Assembly (NCBI GenBank): GCA_034506315.1
Contig: JAPDPT010000014.1
Location: 1 to 60,204, forward strand
DNA: 60,204 nt
Source of the DNA: a candidate division KSB1 bacterium
GTDB lineage: Bacteria > Zhuqueibacterota > Zhuqueibacteria > Oleimicrobiales > Geothermoviventaceae
Direction: 5' to 3'
Shown: positions 52,546 through 60,204 of the stretch, one piece after another
Position numbering within the stretch: position 1 is the stretch's first letter
Layout: each line of letters opens with the position of its first letter
Notes under the pieces: generated by a model
What the model saw: the letters and a program-made list of their open reading frames with translations, nothing else
Database searches by the model: none
Told to the model about the DNA's origin: nothing
Translations under genes and position numbers: made by a program

Positions 52546-52959
52546 CCGATTCTCTCCCAGAGTCCTACGCAAAGGGCCTGTCTACTGCCGGTTGCCGGTA
52601 CCGAACCCACGGCTCCGCCGCAAGGGCAAGGATCAGACGTGCCTTCGCTCCGCCTTTCGGGTCTCCAAGCCTCAGGGCGGGGAACCGGATCTCGAAGCGG
52701 CTCGCCCGCCACCGAGCCGGGGAGAGGATCTCGGCTTTGCTCTCCCCCTGAGCAAGCCCATGGCCCCTCACCCCGGGCGTGAGGAGGGCTATTGCTAATA
52801 TCGTCAGTCGGGGACGACCCATTAAGCCCTCGTGGGGGAGGGCCGATCGGTGCGAGCCGGACATGCGGAAGAGTCGGTCGCCGGAGTTTCGCACTTTTCC
52901 CTTGGAAAGCGGCGGTCAATTTGTTAAATTTGCGAGGTTTAAAAGTGGGAGGTTACCGT
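52546..52959. other. Divergent intergenic region, hybrid kinase versus yebC
   Basis: 414 bases. Apart from the yebC promoter at 52902-52930 and a short palindrome (cctcac...gtgagg, 52766-52784), I find nothing I can name. The part from 52546 to about 52900 has open frames on both strands with no protein likeness. Confidence 0.45.
52902..52930 (+). promoter_or_regulatory. Candidate promoter of yebC
   Basis: TTGGAA (52902-52907), 17 bases, TAAATT (52925-52930), continuing as TAAATTTG, an exact match to the Bacteroidota -7 pattern TAnnTTTG. The leader would be about 23 bases, with GGGAGG 7 bases before the ATG. Confidence 0.6.
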
Positions 52960-53712
52960 ATGGCAGGCCACTCCAAGTGGGCGCAGATCAAGCGGAAGAA
53001 GGCGCGTACGGACGCCGAGAAGGGGCGGATCTTTACGAAGTTGATCCGCGAAATCACCGTAGCGGCGCGGCAGGGTGGAGGGGACGAAGAGGCCAATCCC
53101 CGCCTGCGGGCGGCCATCGCGGCGGCCAAGGCGGCCAACATGCCGGCCGCGAACATTGAGAAAGCCATCAAGCGCGGTACCGGCGAGCTTCCGGGGGTTG
53201 TCTACGAGGAAGTCACGTACGAAGGGTACGGGCCTGGCGGGGTGGCACTGCTCATCCAGGTGGTCACCGACAATCGCAACCGGGCGGTGGCGGAGATTCG
53301 GCACATTCTCAGCAAGCACAGCGGCAGCCTCGGCGAGCAAGGCAGTGTGGCCTGGATGTTCGAGCGCAAGGGCGTGGTGAGCGTGCCCAAGGACGGTCAC
53401 ACGGAAGAAGAGCTTCTGGCGATTGTCCTGGATGCGGGAGTGGAGGACATCCGGGAAGTGGAGGACGGGTTCGAGCTGGTTTCAGCCCCGGAAGATCTGG
53501 AGGCGGTCAAACGGGCCCTCGATCAGGCTGGAATCAGCTACGAGTCGGCCGAAATTACGATGTACCCCAAGTCAACGGTGCGGGTGGAAGGGAAAGAGGC
53601 GCGTCAGGTTCTCGCTTTGCTGGAAGCGCTGGAAGAGCACGATGACGTGCAGCAGGTCTTCGCCAACTTCGATATCGACGAGTCGGTAATGCAGGAGGTC
53701 GAATCGGAGTAG
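52960..53712 (+). CDS. yebC: YebC/TACO1-family protein
   Basis: 250 residues, normal length. The N-terminus MAGHSKWAQIKRKKARTDAEKG is diagnostic. The three-domain family acts as a DNA-binding regulator or, in recent work, as a ribosome-associated helper for translating proline-rich stretches. The ATG follows GGGAGGTTACCGT. It leads the yebC-ruvC-ruvA-ruvB run, a common bacterial order; ruvC starts 4 bases after its stop. Confidence 0.96.
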   Translation: MAGHSKWAQIKRKKARTDAEKGRIFTKLIREITVAARQGGGDEEANPRLRAAIAAAKAANMPAANIEKAIKRGTGELPGVVYEEVTYEGYGPGGVALLIQVVTDNRNRAVAEIRHILSKHSGSLGEQGSVAWMFERKGVVSVPKDGHTEEELLAIVLDAGVEDIREVEDGFELVSAPEDLEAVKRALDQAGISYESAEITMYPKSTVRVEGKEARQVLALLEALEEHDDVQQVFANFDIDESVMQEVESE

Positions 53713-53716
53713 CCCA

Positions 53717-54241
53717 TTGACAGCAAGCCTGGAGAAGAGGGTCCTCGCCGTTGATCCCGGTACCGGAGTGGTGGGTTACGCCGTCCTGGCCTGGAGAGAG
53801 GGAGAGGCGAGGATTCTCGAGGCCTCCGTCCTGCGTCTGGGAAGGAGGGAGGGGCAGGCGGCCCGTCTTCTGGCTCTGCACCGGGGGCTGTGTGAGGTTA
53901 TAGCCCGTTGCCAACCCGAGGAGGTGGCCGTTGAGGAGGCTTTCTTCGCGAAGAACGCCCGCAGTGCCCTCAAACTCGGCGAAGCGCGGGGGGTGGTGCT
54001 TCTCACGGCGGCGCAGGAAGGCTTGCCGGTGTTCGAGTACACGCCCGCTGAAGTGAAGCAGGCGGTGGTCGGCTACGGGGGAGCTTCGAAGCAGCAGGTG
54101 CAGAGGATGGTGGCTACCCGACTCGGTCTTCCCTCACTTCCCCGCCCCTACGACGTGGCCGATGCTCTGGCGATTGCCCTCTGCCACTGCCAGCGAGAGA
54201 ACGGTTCGCAGAAAGACCTGACGAGCGGCCAGCGGGAGTAG
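53717..54241 (+). CDS. ruvC: Holliday junction resolvase RuvC
   Basis: 174 residues with a TTG start, 4 bases after yebC, and GGAG 7 bases upstream. The acidic active site is visible: Asp in LAVDPGTGVVGYAV, Glu in VAVEEAFFAKN, and Asp residues in YDVADALAIALCH. It cuts Holliday junctions held open by RuvAB. All catalytic carboxylates appear intact. Confidence 0.95.
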   Translation: MTASLEKRVLAVDPGTGVVGYAVLAWREGEARILEASVLRLGRREGQAARLLALHRGLCEVIARCQPEEVAVEEAFFAKNARSALKLGEARGVVLLTAAQEGLPVFEYTPAEVKQAVVGYGGASKQQVQRMVATRLGLPSLPRPYDVADALAIALCHCQRENGSQKDLTSGQRE

Positions 54242-54280
54242 CTCCGTGCGGAAGGCCACACCAGACACCAGGGGAACACA

Positions 54281-54868
54281 GTGATCGCACGACTGCGCGG
54301 CCGAGTAGTGGAGAAAGGCTTCCAATCTGTCCTGTTGGACGTCCAGGGCATCGGATTTGAGGTGGCGGTGCCCCTGTCTACAGCCGAACGTCTCATCGTC
54401 GGCTCCGAGGCGGAGCTCCTCACCTACCTCCACGTGCGTGAAGATACGCTCCAGCTATACGGTTTCCTCACCCGCCCTGAAAGGGAGCTGTTCGAACATC
54501 TCCTGTCGGTATCCGGGGTGGGACCTAAGCTCGCCCTGAACCTCCTGTCGGCCCGCGGCGTAGAGGTATTACGAAAAGCCATTGCTGGGGCCGATCTGGC
54601 CACCCTAACGGCCATCAGCGGGGTGGGGAGGAAGACGGCGGAAAGGATCGTGGTCGAACTTCGCGAAAAGTTGGGAGGCGCAGCACGCAGGGTGGGAGAT
54701 GTGTACACCACCCTGCCAGGCGCGGCGGAAGAAGCTGTGTTGGCCCTGGTGTCACTGGGCTTTGCACGAAAGGAAGCGGAACGCGCCCTGCAACGGGTCC
54801 TGGGCGAGCACGACGGCAAGGACCTGGACGTGGATCAGCTGATCCGCGAAGCGCTGCGCCAGCTCTGA
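54281..54868 (+). CDS. ruvA: Holliday junction branch-migration protein RuvA
   Basis: 195 residues, GTG start. Domain I is the OB fold ([28 protein letters not shown]). Two helix-hairpin-helix motifs follow: [17 protein letters not shown] and [16 protein letters not shown]. The C-terminal domain III ([21 protein letters not shown]) contacts RuvB. It binds four-way junctions as a tetramer and loads RuvB. The RuvB gene begins 7 bases after the stop. Confidence 0.96.
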   Translation: MIARLRGRVVEKGFQSVLLDVQGIGFEVAVPLSTAERLIVGSEAELLTYLHVREDTLQLYGFLTRPERELFEHLLSVSGVGPKLALNLLSARGVEVLRKAIAGADLATLTAISGVGRKTAERIVVELREKLGGAARRVGDVYTTLPGAAEEAVLALVSLGFARKEAERALQRVLGEHDGKDLDVDQLIREALRQL

Positions 54869-54875
54869 CCGTAAG

Positions 54876-55907
54876 GTGACCGAGCCGAGACCGACAACCC
54901 CCGACCGACTGGAAGGGGAGCTTGAGCTTGACCGGACCCTCCGGCCCACGCGCCTGGAGGAGTTTGTAGGCCAGGAGGGGCTCAAGGCCAATTTGCGCGT
55001 TTTCATCGCTGCGGCCCTGGAGAGGGGAGAGCCCCTGGACCATACCCTCTTCTACGGACCGCCGGGTCTGGGCAAGACGACCCTGGCGGTGATTATTGCC
55101 CACGAGCTGGGCGTGAACCTGCGGGCCACCTCCGGGCCGGCCCTCGAGCGGCCCGGGGATCTGGCCGGCATCCTCACCAATCTCCGCGACCGGGATGTGC
55201 TTTTCATCGACGAGATCCATCGCCTGAACAAGGTGGTGGAGGAGTACCTGTACCCGGCGATGGAGGACTATAAGCTGGACATTGTGATCGACCGTGGGGC
55301 CAACGCACGGACCATTCAGCTGCGACTACCGCGTTTTACCCTCATTGGCGCGACCACGCGAGCGGGACTTCTGACCTCGCCGCTGCGGGCCCGCTTCGGC
55401 GTGGTGGGCCGTTTAGACTACTATCGCCCAGAGGAGTTGCAGCAGATCCTCCTCCGTTCAGCCCGGATCCTGGGCGTGTCGATCACGGAGGAGGCCGCGC
55501 TGGAGATCGCACGGCGATCGCGTGGCACCCCACGGGTGGCCAATCGCCTGCTGCGCCGGATTCGGGATTTCGCCCAGGTCGATGGCGACGGCGTCATCAC
55601 CAAGGAGGTGGCGGAGCGAAGCCTGGAGCGGCTCGACGTCGACTCCTCCGGCCTGGACGATATGGACAAGCGGATCTTGCGCGCGCTCATCGAGAAGTTC
55701 AACGGGGGGCCAGTGGGTCTTAAGACCCTGGCCACCGCGGTTGGGGAGGAGACCGACACCATTGAGGAGGTTTACGAGCCGTTTCTCATTCAGCAGGGCT
55801 TCTTAAGCCGCACCCCTCGGGGAAGAATCGCTACGGACCTTGCGTACCGGCATTTTGGGTTGCCCCGTCCCAATCGACCGTGGCAACAGACCACGCTGGA
55901 CCTGTAA
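54876..55907 (+). CDS. ruvB: Holliday junction helicase RuvB
   Basis: 343 residues, GTG start. AAA+ motor of branch migration. Walker A is [11 protein letters not shown] near residues 59-69, Walker [11 protein letters not shown] near 109, sensor 1 [10 protein letters not shown] and the Arg finger in LRARFG. The C-terminal winged helix contains [14 protein letters not shown] and [10 protein letters not shown]. It is complete and unremarkable. Confidence 0.97.
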   Translation: MTEPRPTTPDRLEGELELDRTLRPTRLEEFVGQEGLKANLRVFIAAALERGEPLDHTLFYGPPGLGKTTLAVIIAHELGVNLRATSGPALERPGDLAGILTNLRDRDVLFIDEIHRLNKVVEEYLYPAMEDYKLDIVIDRGANARTIQLRLPRFTLIGATTRAGLLTSPLRARFGVVGRLDYYRPEELQQILLRSARILGVSITEEAALEIARRSRGTPRVANRLLRRIRDFAQVDGDGVITKEVAERSLERLDVDSSGLDDMDKRILRALIEKFNGGPVGLKTLATAVGEETDTIEEVYEPFLIQQGFLSRTPRGRIATDLAYRHFGLPRPNRPWQQTTLDL

Positions 55908-55994
55908 TCACGACGGTGCCGGCGCGGGCCGCGCGTCACAAAGGCTTGCGACGGAGGCAGGATGTGAGTACGCTGTGAGGAAAGGAGTGGTGCG

Positions 55995-57023
55995 ATGAAA
56001 CTCTCTGACTTCAAGTTCAACCTCCCGGAGAAACTGATCGCCCAGTACCCGGCCGAGCCGCGTGACCATTGTCGCCTCATGGTCCTGCACCGCGACAGCC
56101 AAAAGATTGAGGAGGGTATCTTTCGCGACATCCTGAAGTACCTGGAGCCGGGGGATGTCCTGGTCGTCAACGAGACCATGGTCTTCCCTGCCCGCCTCAT
56201 GGGGACGAAGGACAAGACGGACGCGCAGGTCGAGATCTTCCTCCTTCGTGAGCTCGAAAAGGACCTGTGGGAGGTGCTAGTCAAACCCGCCCGCAAGGTG
56301 CGAGTCGGAAACAAACTGCGGGTCGGCAACGAGCTCATCGCGGATGTGATCGACAATACGGTGAGCGGGGGCCGCGTGGTCCGCTTCCGCTACCAGGGCG
56401 ATTTCAACGAGATCGTCGATCGCCTCGGCCAAACGCCCCTTCCTCCGTACATCGAGCGGGAGCCTGAGCCAAGAGATCGGGAATGGTACCAGACTGTCTA
56501 CGCCCGGGTGCGCGGCGCCGTGGCTGCCCCCACCGCCGGGCTTCACTTCACGAAGGAGCTACTGGAGGAGGCTAAGGCCAAGGGGGTCAAGATGGCCGCT
56601 GTTCTCCTACACGTGGGGCTCGGGACCTTCCGCCCCGTGATGGTGGAGGACTTGAGCCGGCACAAGATGGACTCAGAGTACTACGAGATCTCTCAGGAGG
56701 CCGCCGAGACGATCAACGAGTCCAAACGCGCCGGGAAGAAGGTGATCGCTGTGGGCACGAGCGTCGTACGGACGCTGGAGACTTCCGTGACCTCGGAGGG
56801 ATGGGTGAAGCCCGGAAGCGGGTGGACGGACAAGTTCATCTATCCTCCGTACGACTTCAAGGTGGTGAACGCCCTCATTACCAACTTCCACCTGCCGGCG
56901 TCGACCCTGTTGATGATGGTCTGCGCTTTCGGCGGGTACGACTTTGTGATGAAAGCCTACCGCAAGGCCATCCGCGACAAGTACCGCTTCTACAGCTACG
57001 GCGACGCCATGCTGATCCTGTAG
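55995..57023 (+). CDS. queA: S-adenosylmethionine:tRNA ribosyltransferase-isomerase QueA
   Basis: 342 residues. It adds the epoxycyclopentanediol moiety from SAM to preQ1 at tRNA position 34, the penultimate queuosine step. Typical segments are LPEKLIAQYPAEPRDHCRLMVL, VVNETMVFPARLMG, APTAGLHFTKELLEEA, VGLGTFRPV, GTSVVRTLE and FHLPASTLLMMVCAFGG. The ATG follows AGGAAAGGAGTGG. It is often near ruvAB in bacteria. Other queuosine genes are not here. Confidence 0.97.
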   Translation: MKLSDFKFNLPEKLIAQYPAEPRDHCRLMVLHRDSQKIEEGIFRDILKYLEPGDVLVVNETMVFPARLMGTKDKTDAQVEIFLLRELEKDLWEVLVKPARKVRVGNKLRVGNELIADVIDNTVSGGRVVRFRYQGDFNEIVDRLGQTPLPPYIEREPEPRDREWYQTVYARVRGAVAAPTAGLHFTKELLEEAKAKGVKMAAVLLHVGLGTFRPVMVEDLSRHKMDSEYYEISQEAAETINESKRAGKKVIAVGTSVVRTLETSVTSEGWVKPGSGWTDKFIYPPYDFKVVNALITNFHLPASTLLMMVCAFGGYDFVMKAYRKAIRDKYRFYSYGDAMLIL

Positions 57024-57032
57024 GGGCAGGAG

Positions 57033-57755
57033 GTGGCTCTGGGAAGGGTGGTGGCCCTCATCGCAGCGGGCGGTCAAGGCACGCGGATGGGGGGGAAAGT
57101 CAACAAGCAGTTTCTTGCCATCGAAGGCCAACCGATCCTGGCGCACACACTCAGACCGTTCGAAAGCTGCTCTGCTGTGGACGAAATCGTGATTGTGGCG
57201 CCGAAAGAGTGGCTGTTTTTCGTCGCCCACGAGATCGTCGATACCTTCGGCTTCTCGAAGGTGCGCCGCGTCGTTGAGGGAGGGCCGGAACGTCAGCATT
57301 CCGTCTACGCGGGCCTGCGAGCTCTCGATCCGCAGACAGAGATTGTGGTGATTCACGATGCCGTGCGGCCCTTTGTCGATGCCCAGATGATCGAGAGAGT
57401 CGTCGGAGCTGCTCGGCAGAGCGGGGCCGCCATCTTCGCCGTCCGTCCGAGGGACACGGTGAAAAAGGGGTGCGGCGAACGCGTGGAAGCGACCTTACGA
57501 CGAGACGATCTCTGGCTGGTCCAGACACCCCAGGCGTTCCGTTACACGCTCATCCTGAAAGCCTATGAGAATGCCTTCGCCAAGGGACTCATCGGTACCG
57601 ATGATGCCGTCCTCGTGGAGTGGCTGGGGGAGGAGGTCACCATCCTCGAAGGTCACTACTGGAACCTGAAGATCACGACCCCCGAGGACCTGGAGGTGGC
57701 ACGTCTGCTCCTGGCAGCCAGGAAATCGGGAGCCGGGAAGCCTGAGGGCAGCTGA
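57033..57755 (+). CDS. ispD: 2-C-methyl-D-erythritol 4-phosphate cytidylyltransferase
   Basis: 240 residues, GTG start 9 bases after queA. It makes CDP-ME from MEP and CTP in the non-mevalonate isoprenoid pathway. The CTP-binding motif is [18 protein letters not shown], then [25 protein letters not shown] (Mg2+ site), and [12 protein letters not shown], all standard. The tail [14 protein letters not shown] closes the fold. ispF starts 11 bases after the stop, so they are made together. Confidence 0.96.
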   Translation: MALGRVVALIAAGGQGTRMGGKVNKQFLAIEGQPILAHTLRPFESCSAVDEIVIVAPKEWLFFVAHEIVDTFGFSKVRRVVEGGPERQHSVYAGLRALDPQTEIVVIHDAVRPFVDAQMIERVVGAARQSGAAIFAVRPRDTVKKGCGERVEATLRRDDLWLVQTPQAFRYTLILKAYENAFAKGLIGTDDAVLVEWLGEEVTILEGHYWNLKITTPEDLEVARLLLAARKSGAGKPEGS

Positions 57756-57766
57756 GGGTCAGAAGC

Positions 57767-58255
57767 GTGGCGGCGGATTTGCGCATCGGATTCGGTTACG
57801 ACGTTCACCGACTCGTCCCGGGCCGAGACCTGATCTTGGGAGGGGTCAAGATCGATTACGAGCTCGGGCTTCTGGGGCACTCAGATGCTGACGTGTTGCT
57901 TCACGCCATCGGCGATGCGCTCCTGGGTGCTGCGGCGCTGGGGGATCTCGGCACCCATTTCCCCGACACGGACGAGGCGTTCCGCGGAATCTCAAGTCTG
58001 GCGCTCTTGCAGCAGATCCGCAGCAAACTGGAAGAGCAGCATCTTGTGCCGGTGAGCGTGGACGCAACCGTGGTGGCCGAGAGGCCCAAGTTAGCTCCCT
58101 ACATTCTGGCCATGCGTCAGAAGATCGCCGGGGTCCTGCAGATCGATCTGGACCGGGTGTCCGTCAAAGCGACCACCACGGAGGGGTTGGGCTTTGCGGG
58201 TCGCGGAGAAGGCATTGCGGCCTATGCCGTCGCTCTGGTTGGTCGAAGGGGGTAG
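57767..58255 (+). CDS. ispF: 2-C-methyl-D-erythritol 2,4-cyclodiphosphate synthase
   Basis: 162 residues, GTG start. It cyclises CDP-ME 2-phosphate to MEcPP with loss of CMP. The zinc ligands D12, H14 (FGYDVHRL) and H46 ([18 protein letters not shown]) and the [11 protein letters not shown] and [21 protein letters not shown] signatures are intact. It is complete, in the operon with ispD. Confidence 0.97.
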   Translation: MAADLRIGFGYDVHRLVPGRDLILGGVKIDYELGLLGHSDADVLLHAIGDALLGAAALGDLGTHFPDTDEAFRGISSLALLQQIRSKLEEQHLVPVSVDATVVAERPKLAPYILAMRQKIAGVLQIDLDRVSVKATTTEGLGFAGRGEGIAAYAVALVGRRG

Positions 58256-58257
58256 GG

Positions 58258-59631
58258 ATGGGCGAGGAGCACGAGCGCCAGAATCGACGATTCCGCCTTG
58301 CATTGCCCGTCGCGGGGCACCTGGACCTGCCCGGCGCGTGGCTGGCTGTGCTGACCTGGCTCTACGCCCGTAAGGCGGACGGGCACCTCGTTCTGGTGGC
58401 CGCGTTAGCCGACGGAAGCGGGTTCCCCGAGCATTGGCTTGGCGCCCTCCTGGACGACCTGCGCTGGCTCGGCGTCCGATGGGAGGAAGGCCCAGACGTC
58501 GGAGGCCCCTTCGCCCCGTATCGCCAGGACCAGAGGGCCAATCGCTACCGCGAGCACCTGGAACGCCTGCTCCGCCAAGGGAAAGCCTACCGATGCTACT
58601 GCGCAGAGGAGAGGAGTGAGGGCGGAGCGACCTCCGCCTGTAGCGGGGAATGCCGGACCCTCACACCGGAGGAAGAGGCACGCCGGCGAGCCGAAGAACC
58701 CTCCTGGCGGGTCCGGGTTAAGCCGACCGAGGCGGCCGGGCAGGCTTTGCTGGAGGACCTTGTGATCGCCGAGGCGGGCGACCGCCCCACCAGCCTCTTT
58801 CGGAACGCCGTGGACGACGGCGCGATGGAGATCGATTGCGTGGTGGTGACGTCATCCCAGGAAAGGGAGGGGCGCTCCTGCTGTGCCCTGACCCGCTTGC
58901 TGGGCTACAGACCACCAGAGTACATCGTGATCCCCGATCTCCTGCCGGGTAAGGATTGGGGTGCATCGGGGCAGAAGGGGTTGGATGTGCGTCTCCTGCG
59001 AGATCTGGGTTTTCTGCCGCAGACCGTTGCCAACTACCTGGCGGGTCTGGCGGGTTTTCCGCTGGAGGATCTGGGCACCGCGACGACGTGTGCGCCCTCG
59101 CCGCCGGCAGAGCACGGGCGACGGTTTTTTTCGCAGGAAGAGCTACGGAAGGTGAACCGCCTTGCGATTCAGGCCATGGAGCCTCAGAGATTTGCGGAGG
59201 TAAGTCGTTCTTTCCTCGCGGAGGCGGGCGTGGTTCTCGAGGCGGCTCAACTTGCTGCCTGGCTCCCGCTGGTCAAAGACCGGATTACGCTGCTGTCTGA
59301 CCTTCTCTCCGAGGCTGCCGTCCTGAGGGCAGAGCCGGACCTTACTCTGCGAGCCGTCCGGACGGCGTTACGGAGGGAGGCGGCGCAGAAGGTACTGTGG
59401 AGCTTCCTGCGTCGCCTGCAAGTCATCGAGGAACTCACGGCGGATGAGTTCCGCGAGGCCATGCGCGAAGTGGCCAGCGAGACGGGGCTGCTCGGGCGGG
59501 AGCTCTGGGACCCAATCCGGCTGGCGCTGGTGGGGAAGGCACAGGAACCGAAGATCGCCGAGATCGCTGCAATCCTTGGGAAAGAGGAGTGTGAACGCCG
59601 AGTCCGACTTGCACTGGAGAGCATTGGATGA
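58258..59631 (+). CDS. Catalytically degenerate glutamyl-tRNA-synthetase-like protein
   Basis: 457 residues, an intact frame of nearly normal GluRS length, starting 2 bases after ispF. The GluRS scaffold is clear: TWLYAR (33-38), the zinc-type cysteine cluster YRCYCAEE and ACSGECRTL (111-133), PTSLFRNAVDD (177-187), GYRPPEYIVIPDLL and GFLPQTVANYL. The catalytic motifs are not: the HIGH position reads DLPG (23-26), the Glu/Asp that bind the amino acid and ATP (EDTD) read ALAD (49-52), RGxDH-type residues read TSSQE, and the KLSKR loop reads WGASG (234-238). It should not charge tRNA by the usual mechanism, so another gene must supply GluRS. It overlaps ddl by 4 bp. I know of no described function. 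Confidence 0.85.
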   Translation: MGEEHERQNRRFRLALPVAGHLDLPGAWLAVLTWLYARKADGHLVLVAALADGSGFPEHWLGALLDDLRWLGVRWEEGPDVGGPFAPYRQDQRANRYREHLERLLRQGKAYRCYCAEERSEGGATSACSGECRTLTPEEEARRRAEEPSWRVRVKPTEAAGQALLEDLVIAEAGDRPTSLFRNAVDDGAMEIDCVVVTSSQEREGRSCCALTRLLGYRPPEYIVIPDLLPGKDWGASGQKGLDVRLLRDLGFLPQTVANYLAGLAGFPLEDLGTATTCAPSPPAEHGRRFFSQEELRKVNRLAIQAMEPQRFAEVSRSFLAEAGVVLEAAQLAAWLPLVKDRITLLSDLLSEAAVLRAEPDLTLRAVRTALRREAAQKVLWSFLRRLQVIEELTADEFREAMREVASETGLLGRELWDPIRLALVGKAQEPKIAEIAAILGKEECERRVRLALESIG

Positions 59632-60204
59632 GAGTGGCGGTGTTGATGGGAGGATATTCGCCGGAGCGGGAAGTCTCGCTGGCCTCGGGCCGCGCGGTAG
59701 CCAAGGCCCTTGAGCAAAAAGGACACAAAGTTCTTCGCATCGATCCTGCCCTGGGCCCCGAGGCCGAGGCCCAGCAGGTGCTCTCACCTGTGGCCATTGG
59801 CCAGGAACCGCCGTCGCTCGAGGAACTGGGACCGGATGCCGAACGCCAGATCGTGAGGACGCTGGAAAGGCTCCCGGAGCTTGGGGTGGAGGTGGTCTTT
59901 GTCGCCTTACACGGAGGAGCCGGCGAGGACGGGAGGGTTCAGGCCGTGCTGGAGATGATCGGACTTCCGTATACGGGGTCCGGTCCTCTGGCCTCGGCAC
60001 TGGCCATGCGGAAATCCTTCGCAAAAGCCCTGTTCCGCCAGCAGGGAGTTGTAACTCCGGATTGGCTTGTCCTGCCGCGCGCGGCAGGCGTAGAGGCGGA
60101 AAGGGCTGTGCAGCAGGCCTTGGGTGCCTTCGCGCTGCCCTTTGTGGTCAAGCCGGACAATCAGGGCAGCACCGTCGGATTCAGCCTGGTCGAACACGCG
60201 GACC
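59628..60204 (+). CDS. ddl: D-alanine--D-alanine ligase, N-terminal part (3' end outside window)
   Basis: The frame starts at the ATG at 59628 inside the stop of the preceding gene (ATGA) and is still open at the window end, giving 192 residues. The N-terminus RVAVLMGGYSPEREVSLASG, the VVFVALHGGAGEDGRVQAVLE segment, LPYTGSG and LPFVVKPDNQGSTVGF mark a Ddl of the ATP-grasp family, which makes the D-Ala-D-Ala dipeptide for peptidoglycan. The N-terminal Glu and the Gly-rich loop appear intact, but the ATP-grasp Mg2+ site lies beyond the window. Confidence 0.93.
   Translation, partial: MRVAVLMGGYSPEREVSLASGRAVAKALEQKGHKVLRIDPALGPEAEAQQVLSPVAIGQEPPSLEELGPDAERQIVRTLERLPELGVEVVFVALHGGAGEDGRVQAVLEMIGLPYTGSGPLASALAMRKSFAKALFRQQGVVTPDWLVLPRAAGVEAERAVQQALGAFALPFVVKPDNQGSTVGFSLVEHAD

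Noticed and set aside
58258-59631. Degenerate GluRS as a sequencing artefact or frameshifted pseudogene
   Set aside because: The frame is continuous for 457 codons, the changes are residue substitutions spread through the motifs, and the flanks are spaced as in a functioning operon.
1-60204. CRISPR array, insertion sequence or prophage
   Set aside because: No regularly spaced repeats, transposase, integrase or phage structural genes were seen.

Overview
This is a GC-rich, densely coded bacterial chromosome segment with many GTG and TTG starts, short intergenic gaps and frequent 4-bp stop/start overlaps. I see no rRNA, tRNA, CRISPR array, transposase or phage gene. Gene content suggests an uncultured, carbohydrate-degrading member of the FCB side of the tree (KSB1/Calditrichota/Latescibacterota-like). 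The pointers are Tat-exported Gfo/Idh/MocA oxidoreductases, a heparinase-type lyase, DUF4091 and GH38 hydrolases, a minimal SUF system, and promoters whose -10 box reads TAnnTT(t)G. The lineage is inference.

Layout. 1-1401: end of a metal-binding lipoprotein/solute-binding gene and an ABC-3 permease (zinc/manganese uptake). 1551-4451 (minus): sufC, a short SufB/D and mrp, for Fe-S cluster assembly and delivery. 4799-6706: sodium/solute symporter. 7085-10796: a Tat-exported Gfo/Idh/MocA oxidoreductase divergent from a KDG kinase plus HAD phosphatase pair. 10902-14078: N-acyl-D-amino-acid deacylase and a B12/radical SAM protein. 14196-25762: a sugar-acid/polysaccharide locus with heparinase II/III-type lyase, two variant enzymes (an SDR without YxxxK and a XylA-like isomerase), a galacturonokinase-like GHMP kinase overlapping a sugar-1-phosphate nucleotidyltransferase, a CUT1 ABC transporter without ATPase, and a DUF4091 hydrolase. 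25955-31430: YedF-like protein, two lipoproteins, a ceramidase-like protein and another Gfo/Idh/MocA. 31601-33862: folM-folB-folK and an SDR. 34150-38446: GH38 alpha-mannosidase and a fucose-isomerase-like enzyme. 38529-39819 (minus): Tat-exported superoxide dismutase and rpmB. 40117-48292: sugar-acid and pentose-phosphate genes (mannonate-type SDR, MDR, gnd, gluconate-type SDR, LarA-family epimerase, unusual transketolase). 48702-52545 (minus): HD-GYP response regulator and hybrid histidine kinase. 52960-60204: yebC, ruvC-ruvA-ruvB, queA, ispD, ispF, a glutamyl-tRNA-synthetase-like protein and ddl (cut by the window end).

Most interesting points. (1) The GluRS-like protein at 58258-59631 keeps the full-length fold in an intact reading frame, but the HIGH, EDTD and KMSKS-type catalytic motifs are all replaced, and it overlaps ddl by 4 bp. 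It looks like a repurposed, catalytically dead synthetase. (2) A bacterial homologue of plant galacturonokinase is translationally coupled to a nucleotidyltransferase, suggesting a two-step route from free uronic acid to NDP-uronic acid next to a polysaccharide lyase. (3) The SUF system is reduced to two proteins. (4) A LarA-family nickel epimerase lies among gluconate/pentose-phosphate genes. (5) Several candidate promoters share a -10 element of the form TAnnTT.
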